A stretch of DNA of 64,000 nt from positions 305,173 to 369,172 of the forward strand of contig NZ_JAHKPJ010000021.1 in NCBI RefSeq assembly GCF_018860345.1. Direction: 5' to 3'. The position numbers and the translations under genes were made by a program. Under the pieces are notes generated by a model, which saw only the letters and a list, made by a program, of their open reading frames with translations, searched no databases and was not told the origin of the DNA. This DNA comes from Psychrosphaera sp. F3M07. Lineage in GTDB: Bacteria > Pseudomonadota > Gammaproteobacteria > Enterobacterales > Alteromonadaceae. Shown one piece after another: positions 11,601 through 18,627 of this stretch (its first letter is position 1; each line of letters begins with the position of its first letter).

Positions 11601-12504
11601 ATCAGGCATGCCTGATATTACAAATACTGCAAGTGTACAAGTAGTCTCAACAATCTCTAATATTGCTTTAACTAAAACCATGACGGATGTTAGTAATGAT
11701 CATGCTAATCAAGCATTAAACTACCCAATTAATGCACTTGCGACTTACCCCAATGGTCATGTTCAAAACATTACAGAACAAGTATTTTGGAGCGCCACTT
11801 CTGATCTGATAGTAAATAATTCCGATGGTTACAAAGGCTTAATTACACCAACCGCATATACAGATACAGAACAAACTGTGACGGCTAGTATATTTACTAA
11901 TAGTGGAACAGTCAGTGGCACAACAACCTTAAATACGTCGAGTAGAACGGTAAGTTCAATTGCAGTAACTCCTGCATCCATAGATTTGGGTGACAATGGG
12001 CAACAACAATTTACGGCAACGGCGACTTATAGTGATTCTTCAACTGAAGATGTAACGGAATTAGTTACTTGGAAAACGGATAGTATTACTTCTGTTCATA
12101 TTAGTAATACACCTAGTACAAAAGGCTTATTAACAGCGAAACCGGGATCGACAGACGGTGCAACATTAACAGCATATTTATATACTAAAACGGATACGGC
12201 AGCGATTACACGTTCAAATGTGAGTGCGACTGCTTTAAATTTATCACCAGATACGAGTAATGATGATGTAACTATTGCTGTTGATGGAACACTCCAGTTT
12301 ACGGTTGAAGGTGAATTCACTAGTACTAATACTGATTTTACAAAAAGAGTCGTTTGGACAAGTTCAGATCCGACAAAAGTTATAATAAGTAATGCTGCAG
12401 AAACAAGAGGGGTTGCAACCCGTTTAGCATCTGGTGATGTAACAATAACAGCGACCTATGAAAACTTATCAGTTACTAGCGGCACGATAGGAACGACACC
12501 TTAA
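2698..12504 (+). CDS. Giant Big_2 (bacterial Ig-like) repeat lipoprotein, 3268 aa
   Basis: The N-terminus has a signal peptide with lipobox LSGC (Cys at about residue 27), so the mature protein should be lipidated. After about 100 residues, nearly the whole chain is tandem Ig-like units of about 85-110 residues. Each contains a Y-S-D-G-type turn followed by (V/L)-T-W-S-S and then A-T-V...G-x-V-T; I count about 32 such YSDG/TW pairs. Big_2-type domains form elongated rods in adhesins and invasins. No C-terminal anchor, LPXTG motif, beta barrel or RTX repeat is visible, and the chain ends in a plain GTIGTTP tail. The stop overlaps the next start (TAATG), which implies translational coupling to the TbpB-domain protein. 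Units in the middle (from about nt 7200 to 9900) share a V-P-R-G-(T/S) motif and appear to have expanded recently. Surface adhesin or stalk function is inferred from the repeat type. Confidence 0.9.
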   Translation: MNITNILQTLFSRLVILTLAVVFLSGCNPEEVLDDGGYEIKLLSTESVFREGEQLSVGVFDKVTGEQDVSANISSNNQSFELDEYVWTTDNSDLAEMALEKSYKNQIITKAPGKVVITATNSKRQVSFELTIAPALLNSVVISPKAQSIYLGQIKSFVVNGNYSDGSIRPITEGISWSIDNNEHASITNQGVVSSLNVGLVKVTASVTNELQQVKTNAVNLTITEAAVTKLDITAQSNIPLGRTGQVSAIAQFTDLTNDNVTTNVSWISTPENIINIDAEGNITTNNMGQVTVSAVIDDGYGTEVTSNSVEITISEKVIETIDIVPENQVILKDAPVISIEKQEQFTVEATYSTGDKEDISLNESLVFTSSDTSIATVALLDSGQFLIETFVEGTTTLTLSLPNRLDEQIVTERVLTVIKPVLTKIDISAQSDTFAVGLQVNWQAIGHYDDNTTKDISDTVTWSSSSSNLASFNQDKRSTLSVTDTGVTSITAQFINDREQLIVSEPAEVTLRSAIVVDVLTISDNANIVDGQVSVPQGVQVNFQLKGMLSDGTEQILSGVTWTATENELATLDSSSGILIATKDVSKLGVLTTTASIFIDDTNFSHDVIVTVTPAKLVSFAIELPENNGLYKGYSQPLKVMGTFSTDLTYDLTDVVTWEINEASKDKIVLSSIKLNTLEMVNAGDVTVSASYLDIYDENKTKTTSLNFTVAPALLTSMSISAQLDSDKNGVGELDVVSVASGQNVLFSAIGTYSDNSTKEITEQVTWLSSSPSFLTIIETGEDGGQANTFEPTLENTALTISALLTNDKQEDISSTFSFTIGDAVLENINLSPAALSFGLNVPAGKSVQLEIWGTYSDGSYKKITEDNAAVWSSNNLEIGTIVKETGLVTMEKGDPAALLITATETVSGNSFKGSLVLNRVDAIVEFIKITPDTSSAPWKLADGAQLNLKAFAVYSDLSEVEITEDENSTWSIPDVSDQAFISVENGSTFKGLVTALTETENKVTVNLQNTTFGQTLITTADFVIGAAVLEFIEVSPTIQTITSGDTLVFTATGFTSNDETIDLTELATWSSQNINVAEFNQASSNVLQGISAGSVYITASYTPTGQEELTSETQVTVEPAILRSISIHPTSPRFTEIPQNTPLFLKGNTDLLTATGLYSDGTTATINGSVDWSIDNTNVAYISSVGVITPVGLGDATLHVEIEVVELGETKTIYVDYPFTVIGPLLKFIDITPATPVFVLGMQQQFTAKGIYSDNSIVDLTNAVTWTTGRSNELAEDKAGNITNTGVFSAERLGSVTVNASHPDFDDKAIIKQTFVSIETLDHLVIEHAGGDVYAGQKLSLNAYGVTSNNKQVTFSNGLTWQVSAIATIDDITNQSSTNSFTTNAAGVMTATATWTTDAGVTSKSIQIDIKDPLLTSISLSVDDNSIADGLTAQFTATGSYSDGSTQNITDDVSWNNLNESIFTISTTGLITSNQPGSGDVSVYITNESGNIITSSLVTITVELPIVQSLTITAPDSNNTISRGTSAQLSLTGQLTDGTTDLPSGITWESSNELNAIVTDAGLVSIPNDAALGAAVTIKALVPVKNDANEIIEKTIILTVGSAKLTSLTLTTTDQTVPRGSTAQISAIGLLTDDTAGFPIGTAITWSSSDTNKATVNASNGLVTIISNAVIGQKVTITATSPDADGSSVNITQSIVLTIGKPLLTALSLTTSDTTVPRGTSVTIDATGIQSDSTNGISTTITWTTKQPTLSTVSSEGEVFIRNTATVGETVEIKAKAFESASSLTPVEATLNLTIAEPLLSSMTLSSTKTTVPRGTTATVSAIGTYTDTTTGVPNSIIWESNNVKAPVDVNTGVVTINNDAVIGDTVTIKASADNNVEKEITLIIGYPVVNSLSIDTSDSEIRKGRSLTLANTVVMSDGDTSSIPTLTWSSSNSITATVDNGVVTIPNSATVGHTATIKLRAPKYIGSSEEFVEDSILITVTEAALEAITLTPGDSQVPRGSTIKLVASGLMSDGSSDLPTELTWSTSDSSIATVTDSGDVTIKNDADFSTPDTVVITATADEALLDSSTTISKSVTLTVGEPEVESVDITNSDLTLARGKSLTLTTNVVMSDANPASEPTLTWSSKSPSIVSVAQDGTITVQNNATVLSKAEIVVQTVAFTGSSTIVSDSIFVTVGAPLLTSIALSPGDSDIRVGTSMAFTATGTLSDGTNGLPTTLTWSSDNAKATVSTTGVVTFANDTSLSPTTTATIKVSAPESSSSSTLIEQTVVVTAIAPLVEQIEITVNNVSSAAENVAKGDSLQLGTLTTYSDGTTSTSAAVTWEELLDSVNGSVSSPAGVVTIANNANVGDTIYIAVSTPIYDGASETVNDSIEITITEAILESIEFDTANSSVIQGNTLQVVATGTYTDGTTMSAEDLSSTLTWSTDNPGEVDVSHIDSGLSSAHGLITVAYDAVIADSIITATDSSTNISQSITITVAYPEVDLELSVSNSTFLVEDTLTITPSFTTTSDTISDTDGYDSTQLSWSSSDDSIATVGATTGIVSALAQGSVTITATHDLVTEDSANGIYAVASSPLTATIELTIENPTANLELSVNVEDILLGETLTIAPTFGTSANNSSASTTGYEVANLVWTSSDETVATVASGIVTSLTQGTTTITASLPAIIATANLDDTDLTNNVYTSASALSESAAITVTAPEVVDFDIYAQTSTILVEQTQLVIDPVEIFSDKTTQALTTTLDWSTDDSNIIFTTGSSQTVNAHSGSIVVTSNNLGSDTTATITATHATLGTKTLSVTFRNDNDFVISHIETSSPVIIVPDNGILQLEAVAIYDDGFIINITSDADNAWTTNDESSTVINGLVTIDNDTEYSGNNIITSTFATKVATTTLDIKDATLVSIEVYPQDVEVLAGLNYNFKAYGLYSYSDTPTEYVIADITDSVTWSSDDTSVINNSGKAIATGTATYTATVSGMPDITNTASVQVVSTISNIALTKTMTDVSNDHANQALNYPINALATYPNGHVQNITEQVFWSATSDLIVNNSDGYKGLITPTAYTDTEQTVTASIFTNSGTVSGTTTLNTSSRTVSSIAVTPASIDLGDNGQQQFTATATYSDSSTEDVTELVTWKTDSITSVHISNTPSTKGLLTAKPGSTDGATLTAYLYTKTDTAAITRSNVSATALNLSPDTSNDDVTIAVDGTLQFTVEGEFTSTNTDFTKRVVWTSSDPTKVIISNAAETRGVATRLASGDVTITATYENLSVTSGTIGTTP

Positions 12505-14015
12505 TGGAAATTAGCCAAATGAAAGTTTATTTAAATAAATGTATAAAAAATATGGCCATACTCACCTTTGTGATGCCGATGTTGGTGTGCGCAGCGAATG
12601 ATGTTTCATTTGATCAGAATGAGTCTTTAGGTGAGCCTATATCCAGCCTAGATCTAAACGCCATTTCGAATATTGATAAGTTATTAGATGTAAGACCCAA
12701 TTTAATAGATGAATATATTCAGTTACAGAGAGATATAAAAACACTTACTGCGGTTTTATTAGTAAAAGAGGGTACACATAGTGAGGAGTTTCAGAAATTT
12801 AATGAATATCAAAAACTAATATCTAATAAATATAACCCTAATCAAATTTTCAATTTATTTCGCCAGCTAGATGTACAAAGCCACCAGCAAGATATTACAG
12901 ATAATGAATATGACCTTAATAGGTTAAAATTAAAACTGTATACCGCGCAAGTTAGATATCAGCAAATAGAAATTGAAGTAGAACAAGCTTATTTATCTAA
13001 ATATGCGGTTGATGATAAACAATTAACCCAAGGATTATTGGCAAATGAGGCGTTATTGATAAAAGATGAGCAGCAAAAAGTAGTATTTAACTTACTTAAA
13101 TCGTATGAAAACAACCCTAGAACATTTGCCCAGATATTAAGTCATCCTAGCGTTGTTGCATTACTGCCAGACTACTTAAAAGAACAACTAAATATTTTTA
13201 AGGAAGCAAACATTTCGTTAGTACAAGCTTTAAATAAGCCTGATGTAATGAAAGCAGTGATCAGTAAAGTTAACGCGATTGATTTTTCACCTGCACAATT
13301 AGAGGACGACATAAATAAGAGTATTTATAGCGAACAACAAGTCCCTAAAATTTTAAACTCTATTGTTATGCCTATCTATATTAGTAGTGACTTAGATGCT
13401 GATACAGTTAACCCAATTGAAGCTATAGAGTTGTATGATCTTCCTTTACCATCTCAAGAATTAGTTTTTCTTTTAGCTTCAATTAGAGAGAACAATACTA
13501 CCTCAGTATACTCAAGTTTATCTGATTATTCTTTGGATCAAATTGTCGATTGGGATGGCCTAGAGCCAACCTATACTGTAGCAAGTCAATCAGAGTATTT
13601 AACGGCGTTAAATAATGCACATGGTCCTGAAAGCTTAGATATATCACAAGTATTACCTGATAGTTTAACGGCGACGTTTAATGGTGAGATGCAAGGGCAA
13701 CTTATGGATGGGTCAGGTGCAGTTAGCGGAGATATTAGTTTAGATGTTAATTTCTCTGGCAACACCAATACACAAATTGAAGGTAGCTTCACACTGAATA
13801 CCGACCAAAGCGCGATTAATGGCGTTATTCCTTCCACAGTGATCAGTGGGCCTGAAAACTTTGAGCTTAATTTTACCACTGATAGTCAGCAACAAGGTGG
13901 TTTTAATGGTAGTTTTTTTGGAACCAACGCAGAAGAAATGGGTGGCGTTTGGGTACTTGGTAATGATATCGATGGTTTTAATGGTGCACTTGGTCGATTT
14001 AGAGCCAAACGATGA
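12504..14015 (+). CDS. Exported protein with C-terminal TbpB-like beta-barrel domain (putative type XI secretion cargo)
   Basis: A 503-residue protein. The start overlaps the stop of the giant lipoprotein gene (TAATG); a second in-frame ATG at 12519 gives a more compact signal peptide (MKVYLNKCIKN... ending near LVCAA). The cysteine there does not fit a good lipobox, so a soluble secreted form is likely. Residues about 40-300 are predicted mostly helical and charged. Residues about 395-503 are glycine-rich beta sequence containing GSFFGTNAEEMGGVW and ending in GALGRFRAKR. These match the G-x-F-(Y/F)-G-x-x-A-E-E-x-G-G hallmark and the terminal strand of TbpB-type barrel domains found in Slam/T11SS-dependent cargo such as TbpB, HpuA and hemophilin. 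The next gene encodes a Slam-like translocator. The substrate or ligand is unknown. Confidence 0.75.
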   Translation: MEISQMKVYLNKCIKNMAILTFVMPMLVCAANDVSFDQNESLGEPISSLDLNAISNIDKLLDVRPNLIDEYIQLQRDIKTLTAVLLVKEGTHSEEFQKFNEYQKLISNKYNPNQIFNLFRQLDVQSHQQDITDNEYDLNRLKLKLYTAQVRYQQIEIEVEQAYLSKYAVDDKQLTQGLLANEALLIKDEQQKVVFNLLKSYENNPRTFAQILSHPSVVALLPDYLKEQLNIFKEANISLVQALNKPDVMKAVISKVNAIDFSPAQLEDDINKSIYSEQQVPKILNSIVMPIYISSDLDADTVNPIEAIELYDLPLPSQELVFLLASIRENNTTSVYSSLSDYSLDQIVDWDGLEPTYTVASQSEYLTALNNAHGPESLDISQVLPDSLTATFNGEMQGQLMDGSGAVSGDISLDVNFSGNTNTQIEGSFTLNTDQSAINGVIPSTVISGPENFELNFTTDSQQQGGFNGSFFGTNAEEMGGVWVLGNDIDGFNGALGRFRAKR

Positions 14016-14063
14016 ATCGCATATTAATTGTAAAATCCTTTAATTCATACACTAAGGGTGTAA

Positions 14064-15434
14064 ATGAATAGTTTAAATAAATTAGTTACTGTTAACGTAT
14101 TAGTATGCATTTTATTTACAGCATCGGTATTTTCAGAAACAAATACAACATTATTAAATAACAGAAATGTGGCGAACAAAGTCAGTAGTGCCACTAAGTT
14201 ATTAAAACAAAAGTCATACGCGAAAGCCTGTAGTCAATTAATGGACTTATCGGAATTAGCGTCAAATGTAGACACGAGCCAAACTAAAGAAGCACAATTA
14301 CAGCTCAATATTAATTATTTGCTAGGGCAATGTCACGCTGGGCTAGGTTTATTTAAAGAGGCGAGCGTCTATTTTGAAAGAGTTGTGCAATATGACCCAT
14401 CGGAGCCACGTCCGTATTTGGATTTAGCTTTAACATATCAGTATCTTGGAGAGTACTCTTTGGCAGATTCGCAATACAGCGAACTGCTCAACATGCCAAA
14501 CTTAAGCGACACAGTACGTCAAAAAGTTGAACACCTTCACAGTAATAATCCTAATAAAATACAATACTTCATTGATTTTTCTACAGGTGTGATCTCGGAC
14601 GACAATATAAACAATGCCCCCATAACAGACTCTATAACGATGTGGGACACAGAATTTATCTTTAATAATGACTCAAGGCCAAAATCTGATCTTGGAATTT
14701 ACTTGGGGGTGAACGCCAAAGCGAATAAATTATTAAGCAGTCAGTCAAGACTAACCAGCACGTTAGAGATTAATTCTACCAATTTCACAACAGACAGCGA
14801 GCATAATAACGCCGTTATCGACTTTGGCGTGACATATCATCGTAAATTGTGGGGGGGGGAATATTCCGTCCAAACTCGATTAGCTAATGTCAGTATTGGT
14901 AACGAATCATTGCTTAATGTGTTTGGCGTAAATGGCATATTCTCAATCTTACCATTTAATAAATTACGAACGACCGCGAAGCTAGGTATTCAAACCTTGA
15001 GTTACACAGAAAGTTCAGATCGTAATGTAAACGAATTGAATACTGGTTTTTTGGTAAATTATCAAGTTAGCAACAAATGGTTACTAAACTCAGAGATTGG
15101 GTTTGCGTACGGTGCAGCCAGTGATGACGCGAATAGTTACACAAATTATAAATTTGATTTTGGTGGTAATTATTCAATCACTAATTCGTTATTATTATCC
15201 ATGACGCTAAGGTACAACCCTCGTAAATATTTAAGTAAAATTGAGGCGTTTAATAAAACAAGAGACGACCAAAGAACCTTAATTAATACTGAATTAAATT
15301 ATAATTTTAAAGACAATATATCCCAGCGTTTAACGTTAGATCTTGGTGTTAACTTATTTCAAAATAAATCTAATATAAAAGTATTTGAAAACGACCGAAC
15401 CCAAGCATATTTAATATTGCATTTTACAATTTAG
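14064..15434 (+). CDS. Slam/DUF560-like outer membrane protein (type XI secretion translocator)
   Basis: A 456-residue protein with a signal peptide (cleavage near VFSET). An N-terminal TPR-like helical region lies at about residues 35-165 (A-x-(V/Y)-x-F-E-R-V-V-Q-Y-D-P and L-A-L-T-Y-Q-Y-L-G-E-Y). From about residue 168 to the end, alternating amphipathic beta strands begin with GVISDDNINNAP and end in YLILHFTI, a beta-barrel-like terminus. TPR plus C-terminal barrel with this entry motif is the architecture of surface lipoprotein assembly modifiers (DUF560), which export TbpB-domain cargo across the outer membrane. The upstream gene has exactly such a domain. At residue 263 the gene contains nine consecutive G (14851-14859), read in frame here as W-G-G-E. 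A long G run in an AT-rich genome suggests slipped-strand phase variation. Confidence 0.75.
   Translation: MNSLNKLVTVNVLVCILFTASVFSETNTTLLNNRNVANKVSSATKLLKQKSYAKACSQLMDLSELASNVDTSQTKEAQLQLNINYLLGQCHAGLGLFKEASVYFERVVQYDPSEPRPYLDLALTYQYLGEYSLADSQYSELLNMPNLSDTVRQKVEHLHSNNPNKIQYFIDFSTGVISDDNINNAPITDSITMWDTEFIFNNDSRPKSDLGIYLGVNAKANKLLSSQSRLTSTLEINSTNFTTDSEHNNAVIDFGVTYHRKLWGGEYSVQTRLANVSIGNESLLNVFGVNGIFSILPFNKLRTTAKLGIQTLSYTESSDRNVNELNTGFLVNYQVSNKWLLNSEIGFAYGAASDDANSYTNYKFDFGGNYSITNSLLLSMTLRYNPRKYLSKIEAFNKTRDDQRTLINTELNYNFKDNISQRLTLDLGVNLFQNKSNIKVFENDRTQAYLILHFTI
14851..14859 (+). repeat. Poly-G tract (G9) inside the Slam-like gene
   Basis: Nine consecutive G follow a T, read as TGG GGG GGG GAA, in frame in this assembly. 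Reading the shifted frames by eye, one extra G leads to a TAA about ten codons later, and one missing G leads to a TAG about eight codons later. Both slippage products would lose roughly the C-terminal 40% of the barrel. This is the classic layout of a phase-variable contingency tract. Confidence 0.7.
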
Positions 15435-15467
15435 TCCAGTAAACACATAAGCTTACCGGACTAAATT
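15428..15467. terminator. Hairpin between convergent slam-like gene and frmB
   Basis: Arms AATTTAGTCC (15428-15437) and GGACTAAATT (58-67 of the same line), extended inward by GTAA/TTAC after one A-C mismatch, with a 10-nt loop. It overlaps the stop of the Slam-like gene. No long U run follows, so termination is likely but not certain. Confidence 0.5.
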
Positions 15468-15513
15468 GGCCAATATGTCGTGGTACACCTATCAACTCAC
15501 TTAACAACCTAAC

Positions 15514-16353
15514 TTATTTATTTAAGTGTTGGGCATGAAATGTTAAATGTTGCTCAATAAATGATGAAATAAAATAATAACTATGGTCGTAACCTTCGTG
15601 AAGGTTATATTTCAACGGGTATCCACTATGGGTTGCTGCCGCTTCTAACGTTTCCGGTTTCAATTGTTCGGTTAGGAAGTTGTCAGCTTGACCCTGATCT
15701 ACTTTTGCCGGCACAAACGCAGTGGCTTGTTTCATTAATTCACTCGCGTCATGTTGTTTCCATTTAGCTTCATCATCGCCTAAATATGCCGTGAAAGCTT
15801 TTTGCCCCCAAGGACAATTGATTGGATTACAAATCGGGCTAAATGCAGAAACAGAGCTGTATTTTTCTGGGTTTAACATAGCAATAGTTAAGGCACCGTG
15901 TCCGCCCATTGAATGTCCACTGATGGCTCGTTTGTTTAACACTGGAAATGTTTCTTCAATCAAAGCTGGTAATTCATTTACCACATAATCATACATTTGA
16001 TAATGGCGATTCCATGGTGCCTGTGTTGCATTCACATAAAAACCAGCTCCTTGACCTAGATCATAACCATCATCATTTGGGACTTCAGTTCCTCTTGGGC
16101 TAGTATCAGGTGCAACAATCGCTATGCCTAGTTCAGCCGCCATTTTAAATGCTCCGGCTTTTTGCATGAAGTTTTCATCAGTACAGGTTAAACCCGATAA
16201 CCAATACAAAACAGGCACTTTTTGTTTATTTGATGCAAGTGGAGGTAAGTAAATAGCAAACCTCATGTCACAATTAAGTGTTTTAGATTGGTGCGTGTAT
16301 TGTTTGTGCCAACCACCAAAACTCTTGTTTATAGATATATTTTCAATTGTCAT
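15514..16353 (-). CDS. frmB: S-formylglutathione hydrolase
   Basis: Hydrolyses S-formylglutathione to formate and glutathione, the second step of glutathione-dependent formaldehyde removal in the cytoplasm. The 279-residue length is normal for the family. It is an alpha/beta hydrolase with nucleophile Ser148 in GHSMGG, an early LSGLTCTDENF motif typical of esterase D/FrmB/YeiG proteins, and a late YDHSYYF that supplies the catalytic His (about residue 257). It lies 64 nt downstream of the formaldehyde-oxidising dehydrogenase gene on the same strand, so the two form one functional unit. An 11-bp hairpin lies in the gap between them. Confidence 0.93.
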   Translation of the reverse strand: MTIENISINKSFGGWHKQYTHQSKTLNCDMRFAIYLPPLASNKQKVPVLYWLSGLTCTDENFMQKAGAFKMAAELGIAIVAPDTSPRGTEVPNDDGYDLGQGAGFYVNATQAPWNRHYQMYDYVVNELPALIEETFPVLNKRAISGHSMGGHGALTIAMLNPEKYSSVSAFSPICNPINCPWGQKAFTAYLGDDEAKWKQHDASELMKQATAFVPAKVDQGQADNFLTEQLKPETLEAAATHSGYPLKYNLHEGYDHSYYFISSFIEQHLTFHAQHLNK

Positions 16354-16367
16354 GATAAACCTTAAAA

Positions 16368-16408
16368 TACTGCCTAATTATCAAATATTAATTAACTATT
16401 AGGCAGTA
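16368..16408 (-). terminator. Hairpin between frmA and frmB
   Basis: Perfect 11-bp arms TACTGCCTAAT (16368-16378) and ATTAGGCAGTA (16398-16408) with a 19-nt loop; on the minus strand a short TATTTT follows. It sits between frmA stop and frmB start, so it may act as a partial terminator or mRNA-stabilising element that sets the frmA:frmB ratio. Confidence 0.45.
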
Positions 16409-16417
16409 GGGTAGTTA

Positions 16418-17560
<1,143 letters not shown>

Positions 17561-17694
17561 TTATCAGTTGAATACAAGGTTGGAATTTAGGCCCGTCATC
17601 ACTATTGGGCTAGATTATATTAAACATTATAGTTGTTTCTTCAATGGTGATAATATACTAATTTGTTAAAACACTTTTACATATAGGTAACAAT

Positions 17695-18567
17695 ATGAAG
17701 TGGGAAGGGATCAGTGAATTTGTCTATGTTGCTGAAAACGAAAGTTTTACATTAGCATCTAAAAAAATGGCAATTTCTACCGCTCAGGTTAGTCGACAGA
17801 TATCATCGCTTGAAAAACGTTTAAATATTAAATTATTTTATCGTACAACCCGAAAAGTATCGTTAACCGACGAAGGCCGAATATATTACCAACATTGTCG
17901 AAGTGTATTGGATGGTTTGGACGCAGCGGAACGAGCCATCACAAACCTACAAACCAAACCCCAAGGTAAAATTAAACTTACGGCACCAGTTACCTATGGC
18001 GAACAAACAATATTACCTTTAGTAAATGATTTCATGCTCCAATATCAGGATGTTGAGGTGAACGCATATCTAAGTAACCAACAGGTTGATTTAGTAGAAG
18101 GAGGTTATGATTTAGCCATTCGGTTAGGTAAGCTTATTGATTCATCTATGATGGCAAAAAAGTTAGGCACACGTACTAATTATATCTGCGCTTCACCGGA
18201 CTATTTGGATAAACATGGTGTCCCACACTCACTTTCAGAATTAAGTAAACATAACTGCTTATTAGGCACTTTAGATTATTGGAATTTTAGTGAAGGCAAT
18301 AAAGATAAAGCATTACGGGTTACCGGTAAGCTTAGATACAATAATGGATTTGGATTGGTGGATGCCGCATTAAAAGGCTTAGGTATAGTTCAATTACCTG
18401 ATTATTATGTTCAAGAGCATATTGAAAGTGGCACGTTAATTACCTTATTAGACAATTACCGTGCACCAAATGAAGGGATTTGGGCGGTATATCCACATAA
18501 CCGTCAATTATCACCAAAAATCCGTTTTCTGGTGGATTATTTAACATCAAATCTATACAAGAGTTAG
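17695..18567 (+). CDS. LysR-family transcriptional regulator
   Basis: A 290-residue protein with an N-terminal winged helix-turn-helix (about residues 3-60; SFTLASKKMAISTAQVSRQI, then LEKRLNIKLFYRTTRKVSLT) and a type 2 periplasmic-binding-like effector domain from about residue 90. The start ATG is preceded by AGGTAAC. It is transcribed away from frmA/frmB across a 146-nt AT-rich gap, the usual LysR layout, so it probably controls the formaldehyde-detoxification genes. The effector is not evident from sequence. Confidence 0.9.
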   Translation: MKWEGISEFVYVAENESFTLASKKMAISTAQVSRQISSLEKRLNIKLFYRTTRKVSLTDEGRIYYQHCRSVLDGLDAAERAITNLQTKPQGKIKLTAPVTYGEQTILPLVNDFMLQYQDVEVNAYLSNQQVDLVEGGYDLAIRLGKLIDSSMMAKKLGTRTNYICASPDYLDKHGVPHSLSELSKHNCLLGTLDYWNFSEGNKDKALRVTGKLRYNNGFGLVDAALKGLGIVQLPDYYVQEHIESGTLITLLDNYRAPNEGIWAVYPHNRQLSPKIRFLVDYLTSNLYKS

Positions 18568-18627
18568 TTAAATAATTGCTATTTTTCAGTCTTCCTACAT
18601 TTCCTTTTTAACAAAATTAAAGTCTGT

